A stretch of 64,000 nucleotides of DNA from Sessilibacter corallicola (lineage in GTDB: Bacteria > Pseudomonadota > Gammaproteobacteria > Pseudomonadales > Cellvibrionaceae), in assembly GCF_021290925.1 (NCBI RefSeq), contig NZ_JAJSLX010000003.1, positions 372,001 through 436,000 on the forward strand. The letters are read 5' to 3'. Positions 1 to 11,800 of this stretch are shown in pieces. Within the stretch, counting starts at the first letter, position 1, and each line of letters opens with the position of its first letter. The notes below the pieces were generated by a model. That model ran no database searches. It was not told the origin of the DNA and was given only the letters and a program-made list of their open reading frames with translations. Position numbers and translations under genes: made by a program.

Positions 1-3000
1 AGTGGCAAACTGTTAATAAACAAACCGACAACGCTTTCTGCCCCTTCAAGTTCGGTTGGACGACCGGCAACCGTAACACCAAAAATAATATCTTCATTGC
101 CACTGTAACGGCTTAATAAAAGCCCCCAGGCACCTTGCACAAACGTGTTTAAGGTAATGTGCAATTTCTGCGCGAGAGAATTCAATCGATCAGTTTCTTG
201 CGGTGTTAAACTGTCAATGACATCTTTTACGCCGCTTACTGATTGTGGTTTATCGACAGCCAGAGGTGTTGGTGCTTCAAATCCTGACAAGCTTTCACGC
301 CAGAATTGTTCGGCTTTATTAATATCCTGCTGTTGCAACCATGCGATGTAATCTCTAAACGGACGCGGCGGCGAGATTTCTACGGTTTTGTCAGCCACAA
401 TAGCGCGATAATAGGTAATGAAATCCATCATCAACAATGAGAAGCACCAGGCATCCATCAAGATGTGATGGAAACTACGAACCAGATTGTATTTATCGTC
501 ACCAACGCGAATTAAGGTTACTGCCATTTGCGTTGGGGTTGATAAATCAAAACCCTGCTCGACTTGTTTAGCCATCCATTGCTGAAGCTTGTCTGATTGC
601 TCTTGCTCTGAAAATTCTCGCCAATCAAAAATTTGAACCGGTGGCGGCACTTTTTTATAAACAACCTGAAGCATGCGTTCGTCTTGACGCAAGAACGCTG
701 TGCGCAATACTTCATGTCGTTCAACAACGCGTGCCCAGGCTTCAACAAACGCGTCTTGATCGATTTGCGCATTAACTTCATAACGATATTGCATAAAGTA
801 AATACCCGTACCCGGATTCATTAAGGTATGGAACAACAAACCTTCTTGCATTTGAGTCAACGGATACACAGATTCAACTTCGCGCCAAGGCAGCGATAAT
901 TGATTGATTTGGGGTTGAGTCAAATTAGCCAACGGGAAATCTGACGGCGTGGCACCGCCAACCTCGTCGTTCACACAATCGGTGATGAGTGCGGTTAACG
1001 TTTCTAGATAATTATCAGCAAGTTCAGACATCCATTGTTGTTCGTGAATATCGCTGCTGTATAACCATTCTAAGCATAATTTACCGTCGTGAATAAACGC
1101 ATTTAAATCAAGGTAAAAACCACGTTTACTCTGCTCAGAACGCTCAATGCCCGAACTGATGTCACTGACCGACAACAACGACTGCTCGTTCAACTCCAAG
1201 TCAAACTGGCCGAGGTAGTTAAAACACACGGGTGCTTTTTGACGCTCAGCCAAAGCTTGTTCTAACTCTGCGCTTTTATCATTTTTTTGGTAGCGCAACA
1301 GACCAAAGCCAATACCATTGGCCGGTACTTCTCTGAGTTGTTCTTTAACCGCCAACAACGAACCAACATTGCTATAAGCGTTAGCGTTTAAATAAACGGG
1401 GAAACGACTGGTAAACCAACCCAATGTTTGTGAAAGATCGGGGGATTCACCAATATCTTCCCGACCGTGGCCTTCTACTTCAACTAGCACCCAATCCGAT
1501 TGGCAGGCAGTAGAAATGACTTTAGTCAACGCAGTCAGTAAAACGTCGTTAATTTGGGTGCGATAAATCGCGGGAACGGATTTCACCAAATCTTCGGTTA
1601 ACTCGGGCGATAATTCTCTGGATACCTTGCTAACGGTCGCTAAAGTATTGTCACCATCAGCTTTGTTTACCGGGAAATCACCAGTGTTTTCTGTTTTTTG
1701 CCAGTAATCAATCTGTTGTTCAACAGCAGAACTGTTCGCGTATTCCGAAAGGTGTGATGCCCACTGCTTGTAACTTGCCGATTTCTCACCAAGGGTGATA
1801 TTAACGTTGTCTTTATTTGCCGCAGTCGTTTCTGAGCCCGACAATTGCGCAACCGCTTGACCGTAAGCTTGTTGGAAATCAGACAATAAAATTCGCCAAG
1901 ATACACCATCAATAACCAGGTGGTGGATTACGATTAATAACTGGCTGTTAATTCCGTCTTGGCCTTTTGCGTCAAAGTAACAAACGTTAATTAACGGGCC
2001 TTGGTGTATATTGAGACTTTTTTGAATTTCAGTAGCTTTACTTTCAACCCATCCTTTCCAATCATCCATGGCAGGAATATCAATACATTGGCACACGCCT
2101 TTATCAATTTCAGGATGATAGTATTGATTAACGGTTTTTTGGTCGGCCGTATTATTTTCAACAAAACGCAAACGCAACGCATCGTGATGTTCAATCAAAG
2201 CACTTACGGCAGCGTCAAGCGCGGCAACGTTTAGGCTGGATTCAACATTAAATATTGCCGACTGATTCCAATGACTGGGTTCTGGATGATTCGCATCAAA
2301 GAACCATTGCTGAATCGGTAACAACGGGAATTCGCTGGTATCAAGTACTTTGGCGTTTGTTTTATTCTGAGACGCAGCTTCAGCAGGTTTGGATTTTTGC
2401 TCAGCAACCGCAGCAACACCGGCAATGGTTTTGTGCTCGAACAATTGCTTAGGTGTAATTTTCAATCCAGCTTTTTTCGCACGCGCAATAATCTGTAGGC
2501 TTAAAATAGAATCGCCACCTAACTCAAAAAAGTTAGCGTCGATGCTGACGTTTTCTATTCTTAAAACATCGCACCAGATTTTGGCCAGCAATACTTCTTT
2601 TTCATCGCGAGGTGCTTGGAAAGCATCTTCACAGGAGGATTGAGCAGAAAATTCTTTCGGATCGGGTAGATTTTTACGATCGACCTTACCATTGGTGGTT
2701 AATGGTAATTCTTCTAACTCGACAAACCACTGCGGCACCATATAGTCAGGTACTTTATCTTCTAGTCGAGCTTTAACGTCGTCGAGTGTTGCACTGTCTT
2801 CAACAACAACATAAGCCGACAACTGATTCTGATCGTCTTCGTTTTTAACAGCAATAACCGCAGATTGCTTAACACCTTCAACAGATTGAAGCAGCGTTTC
2901 TACTTCACCGATTTCGACACGATAACCACGAACTTTAATTTGTTCGTCCAATCGACCGAGGAATTCAATGTCGCCAGTAGGCAATTGTCTGACCTTATCG

Positions 3001-5828
3001 CCTGTACGGTAGCAACGAGAATAAATATCAGACGAATTTTCTGAATTAAGGTAAACGTTATCAATAAAACGTTCTTGATTTAATTCGGGACGATTTAAGT
3101 AGCCACGTGCAACACTCGCACCACTGATCAACAACTCGCCGGAAACACCGACAGGGCAAAGTTGGCCACTGGTATCAACGACGTAAATTTTATTACCTGG
3201 AATCGGCAATCCGACCGGCAAAGCATTGCTCAGAGATTCTTTCGTAGAATAGGTATTTTTATCGAATTCAAACGTCAACGCACCAACGGTTGTTTCGGTC
3301 GGACCGTAGTGGTTTACGATTCTACAGTCAGGCGCAATAGCGCTCACCTGATTAACCAATTCTAAGGTACACGCCTCACCACCAAGGATTAAACACTGCT
3401 TAGGGAGTACATCAAATTTCGATAAAGTATTGGCGTCACTTGAATCGTCGAGTGCAGCTAATAAACCGCGAATGTGGCTCGGTACAATTTTGAGTACATC
3501 CACCGGATGCGCTTTTAAATGAGTCGCTAATTCAGTGGCGTCATTCGCTCGATCATTGGAAATTACATGAAGTGCGCCCCCGTAACAGAACGCTCCGTAA
3601 ATGGAGGTATTACCCAAATCTGCCGCAATTGTCGAAATAAGTCCGAAGCTTTTCCCGGCAAGATTTAAGCGTTCAACAACATTGCTGACATAATTCAACA
3701 AATGACCGTGCTCAATAACAACACCTTTCGGTTCACCGGTAGAACCTGAGGTATAAATCAGGTAGGCACCATTAGAGGAGTCATTGATGATTTCAGGATT
3801 GTTATTGCTGCATTCACGGAATTCGCTTTCCGTGCTGTCCAACAATATTAGATTACCTTGATAATTAGGTAATAAATTTTGCCATTGAGATTCGGACAAC
3901 ATCACCGACAAATCAGCGTCTACCACGATTCGATTAATTCGCTCCGCCGGCCAATGATTGTCTAACGGTACATAGGAACCGCCTGCCTTTAAGACCGCCA
4001 GTACAGAAATAATAAAGCCTGCAGAACGATCTAACAAAATACCGACTCTTCTTTCAGCCGCAACACCTTTTTCACGAAGATAATGCGCAAGCTGGTTTGC
4101 TTGCGCATTTAATTCTGCGTAACTCAGCGTTTGATCTTCAAAAACCAATGCCGGAGCGTCAGGTGTTTTATGGGCCCAATATTCAAATTGCGATTGAATG
4201 GTGTCAACATTACTTGGCAGGTTATCAGCGTTACCGAATTTTTCAGGTAGGCTGGACAAATCTTTTGATTCGGCTTGCGTTAGCACGCTGAGTTGATTTA
4301 ACGGTATGTCTGGATTGTTAACGATTTGCGTTAACACCTGCTCGTAGTGACGCAACAATCGATCAACCATCGCTTTCGAATAAAGCGCGGTGTTAAATTC
4401 CATTTCTAAACGAATACCATCTGCCTTCGAAATGGCAGATTTTTCGGTAACTCGCAACGTTAAATCGAAGCGCGAATAATACAGAGGCGTCGGATACACC
4501 GATAAATCCACGCCGCCGAGTTGTAATTTCAAATCGTCTAAGGCGTTATTTAGAACAAAAAGCACCTGAAAAATAGGCGCGCTGTTTTGTTCACGCTCTA
4601 CATTGAGCAGTTCCAATAATTGATCGAACGGCAAATCTTGATTGCTGTAGGCGTTCGTTGCAACCTCAGAAACCGTGCTTAAAAATTCTTTAAAGGTACT
4701 TTTAGGTTTGACTCGATTACGCATCACTAGCGTATTCACGAAAAACCCGAGAAGACTTTCTAATTCTGGTTTGGGTCTGTTTGCCACGGAAGTACCGACG
4801 CAAACATCGTCATTTTGGCTGTATCGGCTCAATAAAATATTAAAACCGGCCAACAACACCATATATAAAGTAGCATCTTCGTTTTGAGCCAGCTTTAACA
4901 ATTCATCAGACAGCGTTGAAGACAACGTAATACCAGTGACATCACCATCGTAGGTGATAACTTCAGGGCGTTTGTACTGAGTGGCTTGACCGAGTTTTGA
5001 CGGCGCATCAGCCAGCTGGTTTTGCCAATAATCGGCCTGATTTTGACAAGACTGAGAATCGCCCCAATCTCGCTGCCATTGAGCAAAATCGGCGTATTGA
5101 ATGGGAGCTTGCTCTTGAATGTCTTTTTGGTATTGCGCAACAAATTCTGCGTCGCTCGGGTTGGCACCACCGGACTTGAGATACTCGGCGTAGAATTCGT
5201 TGATTTCACGCATAAACACAACAGTCGATAGCGCGTCAAACGCGATGTGGTGGAACGTAAACAAACCAATGGATTCACTCTTTCCATCAACGTCAGATTG
5301 CTGGCGCACCACTAATTTGGCGCGCAACATGTGCTTATCGTTAACTAGGTCAAAAGGCGTTTTTGCCTCTTGCTGCATAAGATCATTCAGGTTTTTATCG
5401 TCTGAGTCTGATGATGCAGGCAGCGATAACACGTCGATTTCTAGCGGGGTAAATTCACGCAGAACCTGACGGCCCTCGCCGTTCACACTGATATAATTCG
5501 TTCTTAGTGTTTCGTGACGCAACACGACCTTGTTAATTGCGTATTCCAATACAGCGGTATTTAAATCGCCTTCAAATCGCAACGCAAAAAATAGGTTGTA
5601 CATTGGGTTGCCGGGTTCCATCTGCTCGATAAACCACAAGCGTTGCTGACTGAATGAGAGCGGACGACCGTCGGGATTATTTTGTTCAGCAATAATGGGC
5701 AGATGCCAAGGATCGATCCCTTCTTTTTCTAGCGTGGATCGAAATAATTTTTTCTTGTCATCAGACAAAAGAGCCAACCGTTCGGCTAGCTTCTTTTTTT
5801 GAGCGTCGGTAATTTTATTTGCGTTCAT
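1..5828 (-). CDS. Nonribosomal peptide synthetase, C-A-PCP-E-C..., 3' part outside window
   Basis: An unbroken frame of 1942 codons starts at ATG 5828 and runs off the window, so the C-terminus is missing. Domains by residue: condensation about 45-470 (HHIAFDA near 193), adenylation about 530-1000 (YTSGSTGEPKG near 690), carrier with LGGDSILSLQ near 1104, epimerization about 1165-1545, then a second condensation domain from about 1650 that the window edge cuts. The epimerization call rests on the whole motif set: LPIQQWFF, IHHLVIDGVSWRIL, EVEGHGRE, LGWFTSRFP, GIGFGLLRY and FNYLGQFD. My hand alignment of the adenylation pocket gives DLTKIGHVG, closest to known Asp/Asn codes. This predicts incorporation of Asp and its conversion to D-Asp on the carrier. 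The gene starts 7 bp after the preceding synthetase gene, so they are almost certainly cotranscribed. The Asp call is inference. Confidence 0.95.
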   Translation of the reverse strand, partial: MNANKITDAQKKKLAERLALLSDDKKKLFRSTLEKEGIDPWHLPIIAEQNNPDGRPLSFSQQRLWFIEQMEPGNPMYNLFFALRFEGDLNTAVLEYAINKVVLRHETLRTNYISVNGEGRQVLREFTPLEIDVLSLPASSDSDDKNLNDLMQQEAKTPFDLVNDKHMLRAKLVVRQQSDVDGKSESIGLFTFHHIAFDALSTVVFMREINEFYAEYLKSGGANPSDAEFVAQYQKDIQEQAPIQYADFAQWQRDWGDSQSCQNQADYWQNQLADAPSKLGQATQYKRPEVITYDGDVTGITLSSTLSDELLKLAQNEDATLYMVLLAGFNILLSRYSQNDDVCVGTSVANRPKPELESLLGFFVNTLVMRNRVKPKSTFKEFLSTVSEVATNAYSNQDLPFDQLLELLNVEREQNSAPIFQVLFVLNNALDDLKLQLGGVDLSVYPTPLYYSRFDLTLRVTEKSAISKADGIRLEMEFNTALYSKAMVDRLLRHYEQVLTQIVNNPDIPLNQLSVLTQAESKDLSSLPEKFGNADNLPSNVDTIQSQFEYWAHKTPDAPALVFEDQTLSYAELNAQANQLAHYLREKGVAAERRVGILLDRSAGFIISVLAVLKAGGSYVPLDNHWPAERINRIVVDADLSVMLSESQWQNLLPNYQGNLILLDSTESEFRECSNNNPEIINDSSNGAYLIYTSGSTGEPKGVVIEHGHLLNYVSNVVERLNLAGKSFGLISTIAADLGNTSIYGAFCYGGALHVISNDRANDATELATHLKAHPVDVLKIVPSHIRGLLAALDDSSDANTLSKFDVLPKQCLILGGEACTLELVNQVSAIAPDCRIVNHYGPTETTVGALTFEFDKNTYSTKESLSNALPVGLPIPGNKIYVVDTSGQLCPVGVSGELLISGASVARGYLNRPELNQERFIDNVYLNSENSSDIYSRCYRTGDKVRQLPTGDIEFLGRLDEQIKVRGYRVEIGEVETLLQSVEGVKQSAVIAVKNEDDQNQLSAYVVVEDSATLDDVKARLEDKVPDYMVPQWFVELEELPLTTNGKVDRKNLPDPKEFSAQSSCEDAFQAPRDEKEVLLAKIWCDVLRIENVSIDANFFELGGDSILSLQIIARAKKAGLKITPKQLFEHKTIAGVAAVAEQKSKPAEAASQNKTNAKVLDTSEFPLLPIQQWFFDANHPEPSHWNQSAIFNVESSLNVAALDAAVSALIEHHDALRLRFVENNTADQKTVNQYYHPEIDKGVCQCIDIPAMDDWKGWVESKATEIQKSLNIHQGPLINVCYFDAKGQDGINSQLLIVIHHLVIDGVSWRILLSDFQQAYGQAVAQLSGSETTAANKDNVNITLGEKSASYKQWASHLSEYANSSAVEQQIDYWQKTENTGDFPVNKADGDNTLATVSKVSRELSPELTEDLVKSVPAIYRTQINDVLLTALTKVISTACQSDWVLVEVEGHGREDIGESPDLSQTLGWFTSRFPVYLNANAYSNVGSLLAVKEQLREVPANGIGFGLLRYQKNDKSAELEQALAERQKAPVCFNYLGQFDLELNEQSLLSVSDISSGIERSEQSKRGFYLDLNAFIHDGKLCLEWLYSSDIHEQQWMSELADNYLETLTALITDCVNDEVGGATPSDFPLANLTQPQINQLSLPWREVESVYPLTQMQEGLLFHTLMNPGTGIYFMQYRYEVNAQIDQDAFVEAWARVVERHEVLRTAFLRQDERMLQVVYKKVPPPVQIFDWREFSEQEQSDKLQQWMAKQVEQGFDLSTPTQMAVTLIRVGDDKYNLVRSFHHILMDAWCFSLLMMDFITYYRAIVADKTVEISPPRPFRDYIAWLQQQDINKAEQFWRESLSGFEAPTPLAVDKPQSVSGVKDVIDSLTPQETDRLNSLAQKLHITLNTFVQGAWGLLLSRYSGNEDIIFGVTVAGRPTELEGAESVVGLFINSLP

Positions 5829-5835
5829 TCGAATT

Positions 5836-8800
5836 TTATACTCCCAACTCGTCTAACAAATCGTCCATTCGATTAAATGCCTCTTCGGTAATAGCAGGCT
5901 GTTGCTGTTCAATTAATGCAGCAAGTTCAGATAGTGACGACAGGCCAAACAAATTGTGTAACGGTAGGTCTACGTGGAAACGTTCTTTAAATTTTGCAAC
6001 CATACGAGCGGCCAGCAGTGAATTACCACCCAACTTGAAGAAGTTGTCATTAACACCAACTTTCTCTACATCGAGTAATTCTTGCCAAATTGCACAAAGC
6101 TCTTTTTCAACATCGGTGGTTGGTGCAACGTATTCGGTTTGGTTAAGAGATACATCCGGTGCCGGTAATGCTTTCCTGTCGACTTTGCCATTGGGGGTTA
6201 AAGGCAATTCTTCCAGGAACATAATAATGTTCGGCACCATATAATCAGGTAAAAATTCATTTAAGTATGTTCTCAGTAACATACTGAATTCGGCTTGTTC
6301 GATTAAAGAGTGCTCGGCAATAACGTAAGCAATTAATGTGGCTTCGCCTTGCATTTCTTGCACATGAACAACCGCATCTTTAACTGCTTCATGAGCAACA
6401 ATAGCCGTTTCAATTTCACCAAGCTCAATACGGAAACCCCTCACTTTTACTTGATGATCCAGTCGACCCAAGCATTCAAGTGTGCCGTCACTGTGGCGAC
6501 GGGCCAAATCTCCAGTGCGGTAAATTCGACCAAAATCCGATTGAATAAATCGGTCTTCGGTTAAATCTGGACGGCCAAGATAACCGCGCGAAAGACCATC
6601 ACCGCCAATGCATAATTCACCGGCGACACCTGAGGGCACTAATTTGTTGTGCTTGTCGAGAATGTAGATTTGGGTATTGGCAATCGGCTGGCCAATTGGA
6701 ATTGAAAAATAGTCGTCACGCTTATTTGAATCAAGCTTATAAGCGCTAGACCATACGGTGGTTTCCGTAGGACCGTAAACATTCCACACGGTCAATCCAG
6801 ACTGATCGAGCAGTTGTTTCGCCAACTCACCAGGGAATGCCTCACCACCGCACAGTGCGGTAAACGCGTTAGTTTGCTGCCAATCGGCCGCGAGTAACAT
6901 TTTCCAACTCACCGGGGTGGCTTGCATAAAGGTAATGTCATGAGCATCGATCGCATCTTTTAACCCGTGACCGTCACTGGACAAGGTTTCGTCAGCAATC
7001 ACCACTTCGGCGCCGCATATTAGCGGTAAATACAATTCCAGCACTGCGATATCAAACGATAGCGACGTAACAGCCAGTAATCTGTCGTTCTCAGTCGGTG
7101 TCAACAAATCACGCATCGCGCACAAGAAATTCAACATGTTTGCGCGACTGATTTGCACTGCCTTGGGCTTACCGGTTGAACCTGAGGTATAAATTAAATA
7201 CGCTAAATTATCTGGAGAAGCCCTATTTTCTAACGAGACACTGTTTTCGATAGAAGCAGAATGCAAGGATTGTTCTGTGGACAAAACCCCGTCGGCGGAA
7301 ATTAATTCATCGATATTAACGATGGTTTTATCGCTATCAGCACCGGCTGTGAAGTTCGAAAATAATCCCGTTGAGATTACGTTTGTATCCGAAAGAATAA
7401 TGTCGGTATCAGAATCGGTAAGCATATACTCGACTCGATCTGCTGGATAACTTGGATCAACCGGAACGTAAGCTACCCCGGCTTTTAATATTCCCAACAA
7501 GCTTACCAGCATGGATAACGAACGGCGTTGACAGACAACAATGCGCTGATCGGGTTGCACGCCCTCTTCCAATAAATAACGGGCTAAAGCGTTGGATTTT
7601 TCATCCAAGGCTTTGTAGGTCATTGTTTGATTGTTAAAACGAGCAGCAACTTTATTTGGATTGGATGCAACCTGACGAGCCAACAAATTTTCAAAAGAAT
7701 GATCTTTCGAATAATCGGCGTCGGTTTGATTAAACTGTGCTAATTGCTGTTTTGATTCATTTGCATCGAGCAGATCAACCGCAGCAATTTGCTTGTTTGG
7801 CTCGTTTAATAAACCAGCCAACAAACACTCAAAGTGTTTCGCCAATTGCGAAATAGTTTCTGGTTTAAATAAAGCCGTGCTGTAGAGCCAACGCAGAGTC
7901 AGTTCATCACCTGAATCAAGAATTTCGAGCGTTAAATCGTACTGAACTTTTTCGACCGGTAAATCTTGCAGCGATAAGGTAAGACCAGGCAGTTCCAAAG
8001 CTTCTTGCTCGTTATTTTGCAAGATTAACATTACTTGGAACAATGGGCTGTGGCTGGTGCTGCGCTCGGGTTTGAGTGAATCGACAAGCTGTTCAAACGG
8101 CACTTGCTGATGGGCGTATGCGTCCAATAATGTCGAACGACTCTGAGACAATAAATCTTGGTAATTGATATCGTCTGCCACATCGCTGCGCAACACCAAC
8201 ATATTAATGAACAAACCCACTAAATCGGCCACTTCGGCTTGTTCGCGATTGGCAATCGGAGTTCCAATAACAATGTCTGATTCGTTACTGTAGCGAGAGA
8301 TTAACGCACTGAATGCCGCGTGTAGGCCCATGAACAAGGTAACGTTCTGCTGATTACAATAACTACGTAAACGCGAGGCAAGTTCAGAATTAAATTGGCT
8401 GGTGTGAATATCACCAACAAAGCTTTGCGTCGGTGGGCGCGAATAATCTAACGGAATATTATGAACAATGGGCAGGCTCGCCAATTTGGAAGACCAGTAA
8501 TCCAACTGATTGTCTAGCAGTTCGCCGTTCAATTGGCTTTGTTGCCACTGCGCGTAATCTGCGTATTGAATGGCAAGTTGTGGCAATTCAGACGTTCGTT
8601 GTTCAATAAACGCTTGATAAAACTCTTTAAAGTCACGAATAAATACCGCCAATGACCAGCCATCTGCTGCGATGTGATGCATAACAACAATCATTAAATG
8701 ATTGTTCTCGCTCACTTTCAGTAATTTAACACGCACCATTAAATCACTGCTTAAATCAAACGGTCTAGCAATAAACTCACGCGTTTTATGGTCGATTTCA

Positions 8801-11800
8801 GACGCTTGATTAGACGACGTTAAATCAGACAAATCATCAATCGAAATATCATCAATGGATTTTTCTTGAACCACTTGGAATAGCGATTCGTTTTCCTGAC
8901 GGAAATACGTTCGCAAGCTTTCATGACGCAATAAAATCTGATTCAGCGCGTATTTTAAAGCCTCGGTGTTTAGGTCACCTTCTAAGCGCAATAAACCAGA
9001 AATATGATGTTGCTCACTACCCTGCTCAATCTGATCCAACAACCACAATCGTTGTTGGCCAAAGGATGGCAATAATTTCTCTTCTCTCGAAACAGGTAAT
9101 ATTTTAATACCGCTCGATTGAACGCTATTAAGTTGATTTACCAAATCTGCGGGTGTTTGTGCAGTGAAAAATAACTTGAGCGGTACATCTAATTCTAGCT
9201 GCTGTTTAATTTGGGTGATGACACGCGTTGCTTTCAGTGAATGGCCGCCAAGCTGGAAGAAATTGTCATTCATCCCAATCTGATCTACGTCGAGGACGTT
9301 TTGCCAAATTTCACAAATCGCTTTTTCAAGATCACTTTCTGGCACGACATATTCCGTAAGAGTAGAAACTGCATTAGGAATTGGCAACGCCTTGCGATCA
9401 ACTTTTCCGTTCGGAGTTAACGGAAATGAATCCATCACAATAATGTTGGCAGGGACCATGTATTCCGGCAAAAATTGGCCAACGAATGACTTTAGCTGCG
9501 CCTGAGCGTTATTTGATGACACCAGTGGCTCGTTGGCAATAACGTAAGCAGCTAACTGGGTTTCATCATTTGCAGTGTAGTTGTGGACGACTGCGTCTTT
9601 AACGTGCTCGAAATCTGTTAAGCACGTTTCTATTTCGCCAAGCTCAATTCGGTAACCACGTACTTTAACTTGGTGATCTAAACGTCCTAAACATTCAATG
9701 ATACCGTCGTGATTAAAATGAGCTAAATCACCCGTGCGGTACAAGCGGCCGTATTTTGTTTCAACGAATCTATCGGCTGTCAATTCAGGGCGCCCTAAAT
9801 AGCCACGTGTAACACCATCACCGCCAATTAATAATTCCCCTGCAACGCCAACCGGTAACGGATTGAAATTCGCATCAAGAATGTACAATTGAGTGTTAGC
9901 AACCGGTTTTCCGATGGGCACATTGGTATAGGAGTTTTCTGCGTTTAAGCAATACGCACTGGACCAAACCGTGGTTTCGGTCGGGCCGTAAACGTTCCAA
10001 ATTTCTACGCTTTCTTGACGCAACAATTGTTGTGCGATTTCAGATGGGAAAGCTTCCCCACCACAGAGAATTTTAAACGCAGAGGATTGTTGCCAGCCAA
10101 CGGCCAGCAATATTTTCCAGCTAACCGGCGTTGCCTGCATGATGGTTACGTTATGCTTAGCAATATTTGCTTTTAATGCTTCACCATCACGCACTAAATC
10201 TTCATTGCCGATAATAACTTGAGCGCCCGACATCAACGGTAAAAATAACTCTAATACCGCAATGTCAAAAGAAAGCGAAGTTACCGCCAATAACCGATCT
10301 TGATCACTGAGATGAAAAAGCTCATCCATAGCCACCAAGAAATTCAACATATTGCGTCTGGTAACTTGTACCGCTTTGGGCTTGCCCGTAGAACCCGACG
10401 TATAAATCATATACGCCAGGTGCTGGGCAGAATTTTTTAGTAACGGTAAAGACGATGTGTCGAATTCACTGAAATTTTGCTCATCGACAATCACCAACTT
10501 GCTTTCATCAATTTTGCTAGCGTGCTCGGTGTTATAAATACGCTTGTCAGCAAGCACTAATTGCGCGTTGGCATCTTCCAACATAAACGCAACACGATCT
10601 TGCGGATACGCTGGGTCGACCGGCACATAGGCTGCTCCGGCTTTTAATACAGCCAACAAACTGACCAACATCGATAACGAGCGCTGCTGGCAAATAATGA
10701 TTTTGTCTTCTGGGCCAATATCCTTAGCACGAATAAAATGCGCAAGTTGATTCGCTTTTTGATCTAACTCGGCGTAGGTTAACTGCTCGCCTTCAAATAC
10801 AGCGGCTATTTGCTCTGGACTGTTATTAACCTGCTTTTCGAACTGAGAGATTACATCGGCAAATTCAGAAAGATCGACATTGGATTGATTCCATTGCACC
10901 AACATTTTTTCACGTAGGGCTTCTGGAACAATCTCGACGGTATCAACCGAGACATCAGGATTTGCACACACGGCATTGATGATTTCAAGATAGCTATCAA
11001 TCATCATTTGTGCGGTTTCAGGTGTGTACAAGTCGCAATTGTAATGCCATTCGCCACGGAACTGTTTACGGTCGTCTAACAGCACTAAACTGATATCTAA
11101 CGCAGCGCCGCGTTGTTCAGAGAGATAAGTAAATTCTGCGAGGTCTTTGTGCGCGTTTTCATGCACATGAGTTAAAGTAAACATGTGCTGGAACAGAGGA
11201 TTCCTTGATGGATCTCTGGCAATGTTTAAATCTTGAAGAACTTGATTGTACGGGAATGTTTGCTGCTCTAACGCTGCGCGACTGTGATTTTTCACACCGT
11301 CAATAAACGAGCGGAACGTTGGGTTATCACCACAATTACACGCCAGTAAAATAGGGTTCACCAAATAACCAATGGTGCGCTGGTATTCTTGTTTTAATCG
11401 ACCGGATGCTGGTGTACCAATCAAAAACTGACGTTGACCACTGTAGCGATACAACAATAACTGATAAACACTTAAACAAAATACGTAAGGTGTAACGCCA
11501 AGAGATTTTGCTTGTTCACGCAGAGCTTGGTTGATGTGCTCAGGAAACTCAAACGCAATCAATTCACCATTAAAAGTCTGCAATGCCGGACGTGAAAAAT
11601 CCGTAGGTAAATCCAAAGATTGCTCACAACCTTTCACGGTATCTCGCCAGAAAGTTCTTGCTTTTTCGGCATCAGCGCTGGCTAGCCACTGTGACTGCTC
11701 CGCTGACCAAGAAAAGTAATCATGAACCACTTCTGCGTCGGTATTAAAAGCATTTGGATCAATCGATAATTTTTTGTAAATATTGAGCAGCTCATCAAAT

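Noticed and set aside
4895-5290. 131-codon minus-strand frame
   Set aside because: Shadow of the partial synthetase gene in another frame of the same strand.
5819-6244. 141-codon plus-strand frame
   Set aside because: Antisense to the two-module synthetase; codons follow the real gene and no ribosome site is present.
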